A stretch of DNA of 64,000 bases from Xanthomonas arboricola (GTDB lineage Bacteria > Pseudomonadota > Gammaproteobacteria > Xanthomonadales > Xanthomonadaceae). The DNA lies in NCBI RefSeq assembly GCF_002940665.1, contig NZ_MIGY01000001.1, forward strand, positions 992,001 to 1,056,000, in the 5' to 3' direction. Each line of letters starts with the position of its first letter. Within the stretch, counting starts at the first letter, position 1. Below are positions 8,877 through 17,822 of the stretch, one piece after another. Position numbers and translations under genes: made by a program. The notes beneath the pieces were generated by a model, which worked only from the letters and a program-made list of their open reading frames with translations, was not told the DNA's origin and searched no databases.

Positions 8877-10247
8877 TCACTGCACGCGGCGGCGCAGGTA
8901 GTTCAGCAGGTCGATACGGGTGATCAGGCCGAGGAACTGGTTGCCGTCCATGACGATGGCGACCTGGCCGCGGTCGAACACCGGCAGCAGCGCTTCGATC
9001 GGCGAGGCGACATCCAGGCGATCGAGCTTGCTGACCATGGCGGTGGAGATCGGGTCGCGGAAGCGCGCCTCGTCACCGTACACATGCAACAGCACGTCGC
9101 TCTCGTCGACGATGCCGACCAGCTCACCGTCATCGATGACCGGCAACTGCGAGACGTCGTACAGCTTCATGCGCTGGTAGGCGGTGGTCAGCAGGTCCTT
9201 CGGCCCGACCACCACGGTGTCGCGCTTGTTGTACGGGCGCAGGATCAGGTCGCGCAGGTCGCCGTGCTGCGGGCGCTCCAGGAAGCCGTTGTCCAGCATC
9301 CAGTAGTCGTTGTACATCTTGGACAGGTACTTGTTGCCGGTATCGCAGACGAACACCAGCACGCGCTTGGGCGTGGTCTGCTCGCGGCAATACTTCAGCG
9401 CGGCGGCCAGCAGGGTACCGGTGGACGAACCGCCGAGGATGCCCTCCTTGGCCAGCAACTCGCGCGCGGTGTGGAAGCTTTCCGCGTCAGTGATCGAATA
9501 GGCCTTCTTGACCCGCGAAAAATCGGAGATGTCCGGCAGGAAGTCCTCGCCGATGCCTTCGACCAGCCAGCTGCCGGATTTCTCGCTGACCGTGCCCTCT
9601 TCGATGTACTGGGTAAGGATCGAGCCGACCGGGTCGGCCAGCACCAGCTCGGTGTGCGGCGAGGCGGTGGCGAAGGCGCGCGACAGGCCGGTCATGGTGC
9701 CGGAGCTGCCGCAGCCGAACACAATCGCATCCAGATCGCCGTCCATCTGCGCCAGGATTTCCGGGCCGGTGCCGAATTCGTGCGCAGCCGGGTTATCCGG
9801 GTTGCCGAACTGGTTGATGAAGTAAGCGCCCGGGGTCTCGGCGGCGATCCTGGCGGCCAGGTCCTGGTAGTACTCCGGGTGGCCCTTGGCCACGTCCGAC
9901 CGGGTCAGCACCACCTGGGCGCCCATGGCCTTGAGGTTGAAGATCTTCTCGCGGCTCATCTTGTCCGGCACCACCAGGATCAACCGGTAGCCTTTCTGCT
10001 GGGCGACCAGTGCCAGACCCAGGCCGGTATTGCCGGCGGTGCCTTCGACCAGGGTCGCGCCCGGGGTGAGGTCGCCGCGCTGTTCGGCCGCCTCGATCAT
10101 CGACAGGCCGATGCGGTCCTTGATCGATCCACCGGGGTTGGCCGCCTCCAGCTTGAGGAACAGCTCGCAGACGCCGGTGTCCAGGTGCTGTGCCTTGACG
10201 ATCGGCGTGTTGCCGATCAGTTCGAGTACGGAGGAATGGATCGCCAT
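8877..10247 (-). CDS. cbs: Cystathionine beta-synthase with C-terminal CBS domains
   Basis: The 456-residue protein starts with a fold-type II PLP domain. The cofactor lysine is in NPGGSIKDRIGLSM, GNTGLGLA lies in the substrate loop and GSSTGT is the phosphate-binding loop near residue 275. The last 120 or so residues form a pair of CBS (Bateman) motifs, including VGIVDESDVLLHV and FLGLITRIDLL. It would condense serine (or O-acetylserine) with homocysteine to form cystathionine. Together with the downstream metB gene it makes a two-gene transsulfuration unit. CBS domains suggest allosteric control by an adenosyl ligand, but no binding evidence is visible. The heme-binding extension of animal enzymes is absent. 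Confidence 0.92.
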   Translation of the reverse strand: MAIHSSVLELIGNTPIVKAQHLDTGVCELFLKLEAANPGGSIKDRIGLSMIEAAEQRGDLTPGATLVEGTAGNTGLGLALVAQQKGYRLILVVPDKMSREKIFNLKAMGAQVVLTRSDVAKGHPEYYQDLAARIAAETPGAYFINQFGNPDNPAAHEFGTGPEILAQMDGDLDAIVFGCGSSGTMTGLSRAFATASPHTELVLADPVGSILTQYIEEGTVSEKSGSWLVEGIGEDFLPDISDFSRVKKAYSITDAESFHTARELLAKEGILGGSSTGTLLAAALKYCREQTTPKRVLVFVCDTGNKYLSKMYNDYWMLDNGFLERPQHGDLRDLILRPYNKRDTVVVGPKDLLTTAYQRMKLYDVSQLPVIDDGELVGIVDESDVLLHVYGDEARFRDPISTAMVSKLDRLDVASPIEALLPVFDRGQVAIVMDGNQFLGLITRIDLLNYLRRRVQ

Positions 10248-10535
10248 CGGAATATCGTCACTGCGTCGCGCGGGGCTTGGCCGCCCATTATCCGACGAAC
10301 GGCTGGGGAATGCTCATTCAGACTGGAACCGATCGCGCCGGCCCGTGAACGGGCGGGCTCAGCCAGCGCTGCGTCACTACCACCGGCCTGACTGCGCGGT
10401 CGCCAGACGGGCATCGCGCCCTGCTGCCAGGCGCGTGACACGCAGATGCGCAAATTAAAGACGCGGACGGTGGCAAGCCGACGAGGAGGCCGCCACCGCC
10501 CGCGGCGGTGAACTTGTTCTAGCGGTGGGGAAGGA

Positions 10536-10754
10536 TCAGTGGGTGAGCTGGTCGTACATCCGGGTGAGCTTTTCTTTCGCCTGCAACTTCTCGCGCTTCA
10601 TCTGGCCCAAGGTTACGTCGTCGATGGGGAGCACCCCGAGTTCGGCATCCATGCATTTCTTGTTCAAGAGCTTGTGGCGTTGGTACAGCTGCTTGAACTC
10701 GGGATCGGACTTGACCAATGCGTCGATTTCGGTCTGCGGTTGCCCTTCGAACAT
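10536..10754 (-). CDS. Small DUF465 (YdcH-like) protein
   Basis: This 72-residue, charged, all-helical protein ends KLTRMYDQLTH and belongs to the DUF465 family of short proteins whose role is not established. The start is ATG 10754, because an ideal GGAGG lies seven bases upstream and longer in-frame extensions read through a terminator-like hairpin. It is monocistronic, with a terminator of the preceding unit upstream and the cbs gene about 290 bases downstream. The high-quality ribosome site suggests strong translation. In the 288 bases between this gene and cbs I see only a GC-rich hairpin (10494-10510) and presumably the cbs promoter. Confidence 0.85.
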   Translation of the reverse strand: MFEGQPQTEIDALVKSDPEFKQLYQRHKLLNKKCMDAELGVLPIDDVTLGQMKREKLQAKEKLTRMYDQLTH

Positions 10755-10775
10755 GGCGTTACCTCCTTCACTTGA

Positions 10776-10819
10776 AACACTTAAAACAAGAACGCCCCGG
10801 CCGCGGGCGGCACGGGGCG
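10776..10819 (-). terminator. Intrinsic terminator, minus strand
   Basis: CGCCCCG (10793-10799) pairs with CGGGGCG (10813-10819). On the minus strand the stem is followed by TTCTTGTTTT. It ends transcription arriving from 11.0 kb, either the OmpA-like operon with a long 3' region or a separate small RNA, just before the DUF465 gene. Confidence 0.6.
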
Positions 10820-10904
10820 CTGCTTGGGGATGGAAGACTCGCGGATCACAATGGCAAGCGCACTGGCGGAACCAAAAAGCTGTCCACCGAATTGCGTTGA
10901 TGCG

Positions 10905-11045
10905 TGCCCTTGCGTCACTGGCCCGGCCCTCCGTACTTCCAGGCAGCGGAGTGCTGCCCGGGAGTACGACCCTACGCCGGTCGCGGAGGGGGTTCAAGGC
11001 CAGAACGGCTGCTTTTGCCGTTCCCTGCCTCAATCAGTGACCGCG
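10905..11045 (-). ncRNA. Candidate structured RNA (3' region of OmpA-like operon or separate sRNA)
   Basis: The 345-base gap 10755-11099 has no credible coding sequence but folds strongly. A 15-pair stem with one mismatch joins 10933-10947 and 10953-10967. It is flanked by CCCTCC (10927-10932) and GGAGGG (10985-10990), followed by a perfect GAACGGC/GCCGTTC hairpin (11003-11009 and 11017-11023), and GTCACTG (10914-10920) can close on CAGTGAC (11035-11041). On the minus strand an intrinsic terminator lies about 90 bases downstream. I do not recognise it as 6S, tmRNA, SRP RNA or RNase P. The strand is inferred from the terminator. No convincing promoter was found, so processing from the operon transcript is the alternative. 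Confidence 0.35.
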
Positions 11046-11099
11046 GTTCAACCGGGCGTCATGCCCGGGTTAAAAGACCTTAACTTCCAACCACTTGCA

Positions 11100-11990
11100 T
11101 TACGGCGAGACAACCACCTCGGCAGCGCGCGTCTTGCTGGCGGCGGCCTTGGTGCCATTGACCTGCAGCCGTGCGCTGGCAACACCGGCAGCCACCAAGG
11201 CGTCGCGTAACGCTTCGGCCCGCTTCTTGGCGGTGGCCGCATCGCTGTCGTAGCCGACGATGCTGACCCGGCCTTTCTTGCCGATGTTCAGATACTCGGC
11301 CAGCGCCTTGGCCTGCCCCGCGGCATCGCCGGACAGCGCGGCCTTGCCACCGAAGGCGCCACTGCCCAGCGAAAACACTTCGCCGCGGCTGTCGAACTTG
11401 GCGGACGGCAACTTGGCTCCGGCCACCAGCTCGGCTTCTTCATGCGCCAGCTGCACCGCTTTTTGCTGGGCCGCATTGAGCTTGGCGGTCTGCTTGCCGG
11501 CCACGCTGGTCAGCGCCAGCTCGGCGTCCTGGCGGGCCAGGGTCTCCTGTTCGGCCGCCTGCCGCATGCGCTCGGCCTCCTCGGCCTGGATCTGCGCCTG
11601 CACGCGCAGACGCTCGGCTTCCTGGCGCGCGCGCGAGGCGTCACGGCGGCTGGCTTCGATCAGCAGGTCGTTGCGAGTGCCTTCCAATCGATCCAGCTCA
11701 CGCCGCGCCAGTGCGGTGCGGGCAGTGAGTTCGGCGATTTCGACCCGGCGGTCGGCCAAAAACACCAGCTCGTCGCGGTCGCGCCGCTTGGCCTCGGCCA
11801 GCGCCGCCACGCTCTGCTGCGCCTGCAGCCGCTCGAAGCGGGCCAGTTCATTGGTCTGCGGGTCGTTCTGCAGCGCGGCCAGGCGCCGGTTGAGCGCGTC
11901 GGCCTGCGGGTCGTCCTTGGCCGCCATTGCCAGCGACGGCAGGGTGCCCAGGCTCAGTACACCTAGATAGAGAAGCGGACGCAGTTTCAT
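11100..11990 (-). CDS. OmpA-like envelope protein with coiled coil
   Basis: This 296-residue protein starts with a signal peptide (MKLRPLLYLGVLSLGTLPS, cleavage near AMA-AKDD). An alanine/arginine/glutamate-rich coiled coil follows from about 25 to 175. The C-terminal OmpA-like domain, about 205-296, includes LAEYLNIGKKGRVSIVGYDSD and RAEALRDALVAAG and probably binds peptidoglycan in the periplasm. It lacks the usual OmpA beta-barrel. The ATG overlaps the stop of the upstream DUF4398-type gene, so the two are translationally coupled and may form one complex. The function is not known beyond cell-envelope association. Confidence 0.8.
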   Translation of the reverse strand: MKLRPLLYLGVLSLGTLPSLAMAAKDDPQADALNRRLAALQNDPQTNELARFERLQAQQSVAALAEAKRRDRDELVFLADRRVEIAELTARTALARRELDRLEGTRNDLLIEASRRDASRARQEAERLRVQAQIQAEEAERMRQAAEQETLARQDAELALTSVAGKQTAKLNAAQQKAVQLAHEEAELVAGAKLPSAKFDSRGEVFSLGSGAFGGKAALSGDAAGQAKALAEYLNIGKKGRVSIVGYDSDAATAKKRAEALRDALVAAGVASARLQVNGTKAAASKTRAAEVVVSP

Positions 11991-12370
11991 CGGCCGGCCT
12001 CCCCGGTGTTGAGGCTGTTCTGCAGTTGCGCCACTTCCTTGCGCCGCTGTTCCAGCTGGGCGGTGACCACCGCCTCTTCGCTGCGCGCCTTGGCCAGATC
12101 GGCGTCGGCCGCTGCGCGCAAGGCGATCTGTGGCACCTGCTTGCGCTGGCGCTTGTCCAGTTGAGCCTGCTGGGCCTGCATCAGTTCCTGGCGGGCCAGA
12201 TTGACCAGATCAGGGGCGTACTGGTCGGCATCGGCCTGGGTGGCGCGTTGCACGGCCTGTTCGGCGGCGGTGAGCTCCGGTGCCACCTGGGCGGCAGCAG
12301 GAGAGGAAAGAACCATGAAACAGGCGATGCCATACAGGGATCGCCGCAAGTATGCGAAGCTAGCCGTCAT
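11987..12370 (-). CDS. Secreted DUF4398-like coiled-coil protein
   Basis: The 127-residue protein has a signal peptide (MTASFAYLRRSLYGIACFMV, then LSSPAAAQ) and a mature part that is almost entirely helical and rich in Ala, Gln, Glu and Arg (for example LARQELMQAQQAQLDKRQRK). This resembles DUF4398 proteins, which usually sit beside OmpA-domain genes. The start is ATG 12370; an in-frame extension to 12541 would run into the pilU leader and lacks the signal-peptide logic. It is the first gene of a two-gene unit with the OmpA-like gene and is divergent from pilU across 98 bases. Confidence 0.72.
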   Translation of the reverse strand: MTASFAYLRRSLYGIACFMVLSSPAAAQVAPELTAAEQAVQRATQADADQYAPDLVNLARQELMQAQQAQLDKRQRKQVPQIALRAAADADLAKARSEEAVVTAQLEQRRKEVAQLQNSLNTGEAGR

Positions 12371-12468
12371 TAGGGGAGCCGTAGCGAGAAGTCTCGAGCA
12401 CGGCCATTGTCGGAAGCCTGCGGCGGACTTGCAACGAGACGCTGCCGTTTGTTGGGGAACCATTGCGC

Positions 12469-13602
12469 ATGGATATCGGCTACTTCCTGAAGCTGATGAC
12501 CGAAAAGAATGCCTCGGACATGTTCTTGACCACCGGCGCACCGGTGTACATCAAGATCGAAGGCAAGCTCTACCCGCTCGGCAATACGGGGTTGCCGCCG
12601 GGAATGGTCAAGAAAATCGCTTATTCATTGATGGACGAAGGCCAGGTCCCGCAGTTCGAGCGCGAGCTGGAACTCAATATGGCCATCGCCCTGTCAGACG
12701 CCGGGCGCTTCCGCGTGAACGTGTTCAAGCAGCGCGGCGAGGTGGGCATGGTGATCCGCGCCATCCGCAGCCGGATTCCCAGCATCGAAGAGCTGAACCT
12801 GCCGCAGGTGCTCAAGGACGTCATCATGACCCCGCGCGGGCTGGTGCTGGTGGTCGGCTCGACCGGCTCGGGCAAGTCGACCTCGCTGGCCTCAATGATC
12901 GACCATCGCAACAGCACCACCACCGGGCACATCCTCACCATCGAGGATCCGATCGAATATCTGCACAGGCACAAGATGTCGATCGTGAACCAGCGCGAGG
13001 TGGGCCTGGACACGCACGCCTTCCAGAGCGCGCTGAAGAACGCGATGCGCGAGGCGCCGGACGTGATCCTGATCGGCGAGATCCTGGATGCCGAGACCAT
13101 GGAGGCGGCGATCGCCTTTGCCGAGACCGGCCACCTGTGCCTGGCGACGCTGCACTCCAACAATGCCGACCAGACCATCGAGCGCATCCTCAACTTCTTC
13201 CCCGAGAGCGCGCACAAGAACGTGCTGATGAACCTGGCGCTGAACCTGCGCGCCGTGGTGTCGCTGCGCCTGGTCAAGGGCGTGGACGGACGCCGCCGGC
13301 CGGCGACCGAAGTGCTGCTCAACACGCCGATGATCCGCGACCTGCTGCGCCGCGGCCAGGTGCACGAGGTCAAGCAGGCAATGGAAGAGTCGCTGGAAGA
13401 AGGCGTGCAGACCTTCGACCAATGCCTGTTCCGCATGGTCAAATCCGGCGAGATCGAGCAGGAGGAAGCGCTGCGCGCGGCCGACTCGCGCGATGGCCTG
13501 GCGTTGAAGTTCCGCCTGTCCGAAGGCGGCTCCGGCGAGCACGACCCGTATGCGGATTACGAAACGGCAGCGGCGCCGAAGATCAGCCACGGGTTTGTTT
13601 AG
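12469..13602 (+). CDS. pilU: Type IV pilus retraction ATPase PilU
   Basis: This 377-residue PilT-family hexameric ATPase has Walker A GSTGSGKST, the Asp box TIEDPIEYLH, a Walker B region PDVILIGEILD and the His box HLCLATLHSNN. Walker B reads GEILDAETME where PilT has GEIRDxET. The C-terminal extension after the ATPase core, ending KISHGFV, is typical of PilU. PilU assists PilT in pilus retraction at the inner-membrane base. ATG 12469 is preferred; TTG 12463 is possible, with GGGGA upstream of both. pilT is not adjacent, so this may be an isolated copy. The 3' side is occupied by hairpin repeats. Confidence 0.92.
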   Translation: MDIGYFLKLMTEKNASDMFLTTGAPVYIKIEGKLYPLGNTGLPPGMVKKIAYSLMDEGQVPQFERELELNMAIALSDAGRFRVNVFKQRGEVGMVIRAIRSRIPSIEELNLPQVLKDVIMTPRGLVLVVGSTGSGKSTSLASMIDHRNSTTTGHILTIEDPIEYLHRHKMSIVNQREVGLDTHAFQSALKNAMREAPDVILIGEILDAETMEAAIAFAETGHLCLATLHSNNADQTIERILNFFPESAHKNVLMNLALNLRAVVSLRLVKGVDGRRRPATEVLLNTPMIRDLLRRGQVHEVKQAMEESLEEGVQTFDQCLFRMVKSGEIEQEEALRAADSRDGLALKFRLSEGGSGEHDPYADYETAAAPKISHGFV

Positions 13603-13717
13603 AGCGACCAACAAAATTTAGCGTGCGGCCGCCGGGCGGTGAGCGCAGTGGTTTTGTAGGCCGCATTTTGGTGGATGCAGCCAGAAGCCCAGCTCAAACG
13701 CTGAGTGGGTCGAGGGC

Positions 13718-13820
13718 GCGGTGCCCTCACCGCTCGCGGGACACGCCGTAAACCCGTCCCTGGGGGCTCGGTGGCGGCATCCATGCCGCCACACGGTCCC
13801 GCAATCGGCGAGGACACCGC
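13718..13820 (-). repeat. Long-stem intergenic element, copy A
   Basis: Arms of 25 bases (13718-13742 and 13796-13820) pair at 21 positions and end in GCGGGAC/GTCCCGC. Inside is a near-perfect GTGGCGGCAT-CC-ATGCCGCCAC hairpin (13771-13792). Read on the minus strand, its order of parts equals that of copy B. I recognise this type of sequence as widespread between Xanthomonas genes. It is non-coding. Confidence 0.7.
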
Positions 13821-13960
13821 ACCAAAGAGTTAATCGGTAGCTTTTTTGAAAGCCTGCAGACTGATCGCCTCGCGTTGCGAAGCTGATCCGACGCTGCGTT
13901 ATTCAAAAAACGCACATCCTGCCTTGTTTGCAACCCTGCACACCGACCATCTCGACTGGT

Positions 13961-14062
13961 CCTTGCCCGCTCGCCGTCGCGGGACCTTACGTGGCATGGA
14001 TGCCGCGTAAGAGCTTACAAGGACGTACTTGCAGCGTGTCCCGCGATGGTGGGCGGGCAAGG
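13961..14062 (+). repeat. Long-stem intergenic element, copy B
   Basis: Arms 13961-13985 and 14038-14062 pair over 25 positions, with 22 Watson-Crick pairs and three G-T wobbles. They enclose a GGCAT-GG-ATGCC hairpin (13990-14008) and the palindrome GTAAGAGCTTAC. It has the same architecture as copy A but the opposite orientation and a largely different spacer sequence. Copies A and B fill most of the 602-base gap 13603-14204, which has no gene. Confidence 0.7.
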
Positions 14063-14204
14063 GCCCTGCAGCGCGGCCGCAGATCAGCGACCTGCAGTAG
14101 ACCGGCGTGAGCGTCAGGGTCCGCACGCGCGTCGATGGCTTGGCGTGCCCTCTAACATTGCGGGAGGCTGCCGAAGGGCAGATGCGGTCGGCAACTCCCC
14201 GCTT

Positions 14205-14867
14205 CTACACTGCCGCGTCAGCCTGCATTTCCGGCCGCGCGGCGTCGAACGCCGGCACTGCCAGGCAGGCCTGTTCGATGCGTTGCAGGGTGGGATACGC
14301 CGTCAGATCGACGTTGAAACGGCGCGCGTTGTAGAGCTGCGGAATCAGCACGCAATCGGCCAGGCCCGGCCTGTCCCCGTGGCAGAACTCGCCCGTCTGC
14401 GCGTCGTTGGCCAACTGTGCTTCCAGTGCGGAGAAGCCGCGCTGCATCCAGTGACGCGTCCATTGCTGGCGTTGCGCGGCATCCAGTTGCCATTCGCGCT
14501 CGAAGAACTGCGTGACACGCAGATTGTTGAGCGGATGTACATCGCAGGCGATCACCTGCGCCAGGGCACGCACGCGGGCACGCGCGGCCGGTGTGGCGGG
14601 GAGCAGCTGCGTACTGTCCGCAAACGCGTCTTCCAGATATTCCAGGATCGCCAGCGACTGCGGAATCACCACCGCGCCATGCCGCAACGTGGGCACCAGT
14701 TCCTGCGGGTTGAGCTGCGCATAGGCCGGTGCATGCTGCTCGCCGCCGTCGCGCAGCAGATGCACCGGATGCGCGAGGTAGGCCAGCGCCTTGAGGTGCA
14801 GGCCGATGCGCACGCGATACGCGGCGCTGGAGCGCCAGTACGAGAACAGTTCAAGTGGCGCGCTCAT
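14205..14867 (-). CDS. maiA: Maleylacetoacetate isomerase (zeta-class GST)
   Basis: The 220-residue protein has an N-terminal thioredoxin-like GST domain starting SYWRSSAAYRVRIGLHLK, a variant of the SSxSxRVRIAL active-site motif of zeta GSTs. NPQELVPTLRHG is the glutathione-binding loop, and a helical C-domain follows. It isomerises maleylacetoacetate to fumarylacetoacetate in tyrosine/homogentisate breakdown, using glutathione as cofactor. The start is ATG 14867, 43 bases after the fahA stop; longer reading on this frame overlaps fahA. It forms an operon with fahA and acts in the cytoplasm. Confidence 0.9.
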   Translation of the reverse strand: MSAPLELFSYWRSSAAYRVRIGLHLKALAYLAHPVHLLRDGGEQHAPAYAQLNPQELVPTLRHGAVVIPQSLAILEYLEDAFADSTQLLPATPAARARVRALAQVIACDVHPLNNLRVTQFFEREWQLDAAQRQQWTRHWMQRGFSALEAQLANDAQTGEFCHGDRPGLADCVLIPQLYNARRFNVDLTAYPTLQRIEQACLAVPAFDAARPEMQADAAV

Positions 14868-14910
14868 GCCCGGCCTCGCGTGCGGTGTTGTGCAGGCGCC
14901 CTTGCCGATG

Positions 14911-15900
14911 TCATGGCAGCGGCTGACGTTCGACGCGCTGTTCGATCGCACCGAAGATGCTGGCGCCATCGGCAGCGAACATCTCGATCCGCACCACGTC
15001 GCCGAAGGACAGGAACGGCGTGCTCGGGGTGCCGTCGCGCAGGGTTTCCACCACGCGCTGCTCGGCAAAGCACGAGGCGCCCAGCGTGGTGTCCTGGTTG
15101 GCGATGGTGCCGGAGCCGACGATGGTGCCGGCCGAGAGCGGCCGGGTCCTGGCGGCGTGGGCGATCAGCTGGGCGAAGTCGAACTGCATGTCGTCACCGG
15201 CTTCCGGCGCGCCGAACCAGGCGCCATTGACGTGGGTGACCAGCGGCAGATGCACCTTGTTGTCGCGCCATGCCTGGCCCAACTCATCCACGGTGACGAA
15301 CACCGGCGACAGCGCCGAGCGCGGCTTGGATTGCACGAAGCCGAAGCCCTTGGCGAGCTCGGCCGGGATCAGATTGCGCAGCGACACGTCGTTGACCAGG
15401 CCGACCAGCTGGATATGCGCGGCGGCCTGCTCGGGCGAGGCCCCCATCGGCACATCGTCGGTGATCACCACCAGTTCGGCTTCCAGATCGATGCCGTGGT
15501 CTTCGCTGATCACCTTGATCGCATCGCGCGGGCCGTAAAACCCGGCACTGGTGGCCTGGTACATCAGCGGGTCGGTGTAGAAGCTCTCCGGCACCTCGGC
15601 GTTGCGAGCGCGGCGCACGCGCTCCACATGCGGCAGGTAGGCGCTGCCGTCGACGAACTCGTAGGCACGCGGTAGCGGCGCGGCCAGCGCCTGCAGATCC
15701 AGATCGAACACGCCATCGGCACTGCCTTCGTTGAGCGAGGCCGACAAGGCGTTCAGGCGCGGCGCGAGATTGCTCCAGTCTTCCAGCGCGCGCTGCAGCG
15801 TCGGCGCGATGCCGGTGGCGCGGACCGCGGTGCGCAGGTCGCGCGCGACCACGATCAGGCAGCCATCGCGGCCGCCTTCCTTCAGGGAACCTAGCTTCAT
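14911..15900 (-). CDS. fahA: Fumarylacetoacetate hydrolase
   Basis: This 329-residue FAH-fold enzyme shows the metal-binding acidic residues in DHGIDLEAELVVITDD and the catalytic segment GSGTIANQDTTLGASC near the C-terminus. It splits fumarylacetoacetate into fumarate and acetoacetate, the last step of tyrosine degradation. ATG 15900 (MKLGSLKEGGRDG) is the conserved family start; the open frame upstream is unrelated and basic. Its partner maiA follows at 43 bases. The homogentisate dioxygenase gene is not in this window. Confidence 0.92.
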   Translation of the reverse strand: MKLGSLKEGGRDGCLIVVARDLRTAVRATGIAPTLQRALEDWSNLAPRLNALSASLNEGSADGVFDLDLQALAAPLPRAYEFVDGSAYLPHVERVRRARNAEVPESFYTDPLMYQATSAGFYGPRDAIKVISEDHGIDLEAELVVITDDVPMGASPEQAAAHIQLVGLVNDVSLRNLIPAELAKGFGFVQSKPRSALSPVFVTVDELGQAWRDNKVHLPLVTHVNGAWFGAPEAGDDMQFDFAQLIAHAARTRPLSAGTIVGSGTIANQDTTLGASCFAEQRVVETLRDGTPSTPFLSFGDVVRIEMFAADGASIFGAIEQRVERQPLP

Positions 15901-16001
15901 GACCGTCCTGTGCTGTGGCTGATCGGTCGATTGTACGGCCTGCCGCACTAGTGGTTGCAACTGAAACAACTGACCCGCAGCCCAACCGATCCACTCGCCT
16001 T

Positions 16002-16030
16002 TTGTGCAGCGCGCCAAACGCGCGTACACT
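16002..16030 (+). promoter_or_regulatory. Candidate sigma-70 promoter for rhlE
   Basis: TTGTGC (16002-16007) and TACACT (16025-16030) are separated by 17 bases. If it is used, the rhlE leader is about 240 bases long. It lies in the 378-base divergent gap between fahA and rhlE, where I see no gene. Confidence 0.4.
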
Positions 16031-16278
16031 GGCCCGGTCTGCATGCGGCCGTCCGTTTCCCTTAGGGACAGCCGGCGAGGCCAGGATCGATCGATCCGCT
16101 CGCCCGCCCCACCCGACGTCTTTCGTGGTGCCGACAAACCCATCGCTCCTTAGATTGGGTTGTTCCACCATCTCGCAGCGCGGTTCACGGGAACGCTCCG
16201 AGCCTCACTTTTTTGCATCTGCAATGCGTTTGCGCTCCGGGCCTGTCCTGGCGGCGACGCTTTACTTGGAGCTTTCCG

Positions 16279-17667
<1,389 letters not shown>

Positions 17668-17711
17668 CGCCAGGGCGCCAGTGCGACCGGCGCCCAGCTC
17701 TGCGTTGAACT

Positions 17712-17743
17712 GAAAAAAAGCCGCCTTTCGGGGCGGCTTTTTT
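17712..17743. terminator. Bidirectional intrinsic terminator
   Basis: GCCGCC (17720-17725) pairs with GGCGGC (17732-17737), flanked by an A-run on the left and a T-run on the right. It therefore serves rhlE on the plus strand and the M28 peptidase gene on the minus strand. Confidence 0.85.
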
Positions 17744-17822
17744 GTGGGCGCTGCACAGGCGATGCGGACGATGCGGTGCAAACGCGACTGCGCGTCAACC
17801 TTCGACGCAATCCGTCACGCCC

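Noticed and set aside
10755-11033. N-terminal extension of the DUF465 protein
   Set aside because: It would read through an intrinsic terminator, and ATG 10754 has an ideal ribosome site.
10905-11045. Known RNA classes (6S, tmRNA, SRP RNA, tRNA)
   Set aside because: None of their conserved sequences or shapes was seen; a TTCAA motif alone is not enough for a tRNA.
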